A stretch of 64,000 nt of DNA from Campylobacter sp. RM6914 (GTDB lineage Bacteria; Campylobacterota; Campylobacteria; Campylobacterales; Campylobacteraceae). The notes under the pieces were generated by a model that saw nothing but the letters and a program-made list of their open reading frames with translations, was not told where the DNA came from and made no database searches. Of the stretch, positions 63,797 to 64,000 are shown one piece after another. The translations under genes and the position numbers were made by a program. Within the stretch, counting starts at the first letter, position 1. The number at the start of each line of letters is the position of its first letter. The stretch lies in assembly GCF_004803835.1 (NCBI RefSeq), contig NZ_CP012545.1:1612001-1676000 (forward strand), in the 5' to 3' direction.

Positions 63797-64000
63797 AACT
63801 TAAGCTGCCCTTTGAGTAGTTTGTGACCTTGCTTTCAAAGAAATTTGACTTTTGATCGTTAAATTTAGCAAAGTCATCAACCCATTTTATCGGATGTTTG
63901 GCATTGTATTTGCGCTTTAAGCCAATAGCAACCAAGCGTTGATCTACAAGATAATGGATGTATTCTTCGATGATATCGTCGGTAAGACCCATGATTTGAT
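63783..64000 (-). CDS. nrdB: Ribonucleotide reductase subunit beta, 3' end only (partial)
   Basis: The last ~72 codons, open to the right edge. MGLTDDIIEEYIHYLVDQRL and NFFESKVTNYSKGSLSFDDF are the C-terminal signature of class Ia NrdB, and the final residues dock on NrdA. The diiron ligands lie outside the window. It overlaps the hydrolase start. Confidence 0.93.
   Translation of the reverse strand, partial: QIMGLTDDIIEEYIHYLVDQRLVAIGLKRKYNAKHPIKWVDDFAKFNDQKSNFFESKVTNYSKGSLSFDDF

Overview
The window is chromosomal DNA of an epsilonproteobacterium (Campylobacterota), almost certainly genus Campylobacter. The evidence is an AT-rich base composition, the recA-eno-ftsB-like-AMIN gene run, the tkt-ispA-PDZ-ybaB and murE-nifU gene runs, a ceuBCDE-type iron uptake operon, the futalosine-pathway gene mqnD, and an rRNA operon ordered 16S-tRNA-Ala-tRNA-Ile-23S-5S. 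The 16S variable regions, read by eye, look more like the C. concisus/C. mucosalis side of the genus than C. jejuni, but this was not aligned and no species is claimed.

Layout. 0-3 kb: the 3' end of pldA, then a glycerate module (GntP-type permease and glycerate kinase). 3-9 kb, minus strand: a tightly packed, overlapping run mqnD-fliQ-murB-unknown-recA-eno-ftsB-like-AMIN protein. 9-16.7 kb: a frameshifted pirin gene, nicotinate phosphoribosyltransferase, RidA, a two-subunit class I fumarase, a CNNM/CBS membrane protein, a flavodoxin next to a HutZ-like heme-utilisation protein, and a DUF411 metal-binding protein. 16.8-23 kb: an SbmA/BacA-type transporter with an M48 lipoprotein protease, a large helical protein of unknown function, DUF493, moaC, a secreted esterase with a possible small gene behind it, a G10 tract (phase-variation type), and comEA. 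23.8-29.9 kb: the complete rRNA operon on the minus strand plus tRNA-Ser(GGA). 30-33.8 kb: a ferric-siderophore ABC transporter operon on the plus strand. 33.8-41.4 kb, minus strand: uppP, tkt, ispA, PDZ protein, ybaB, panD, murE, an unknown gene and nifU-like. 41.6-55.5 kb, minus strand: one uninterrupted S10-spc-alpha ribosomal protein supercluster from rpsJ to rplQ, including secY, map, infA and rpoA. 55.8-62.1 kb, plus strand: a P-loop ATPase, an exported unknown, rnhB, a large sensor with degenerate GGDEF and EAL domains, and a BASS-family transporter. 62.1-64 kb, minus strand: a small unknown, pcm, a nitrilase-family hydrolase and the 3' end of nrdB.

How the parts fit. Most of the window is housekeeping: translation, wall precursors (murB, murE, uppP, ispA), menaquinone (mqnD), NAD salvage, pantothenate (panD) and fumarase. 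The most distinctive metabolic signal is glycerate uptake and phosphorylation near enolase, which would feed C3 carbon into lower glycolysis without hexose catabolism. No mobile element, CRISPR array or prophage was seen. No clear new multi-gene system was found. The best leads are the G10 tract upstream of the esterase, the sequon-rich periplasmic protein, the HutZ-flavodoxin pair, the degenerate c-di-GMP-type sensor, the doubly frameshifted pirin gene, and RNA structures in unusually long gaps inside the ribosomal protein operon.
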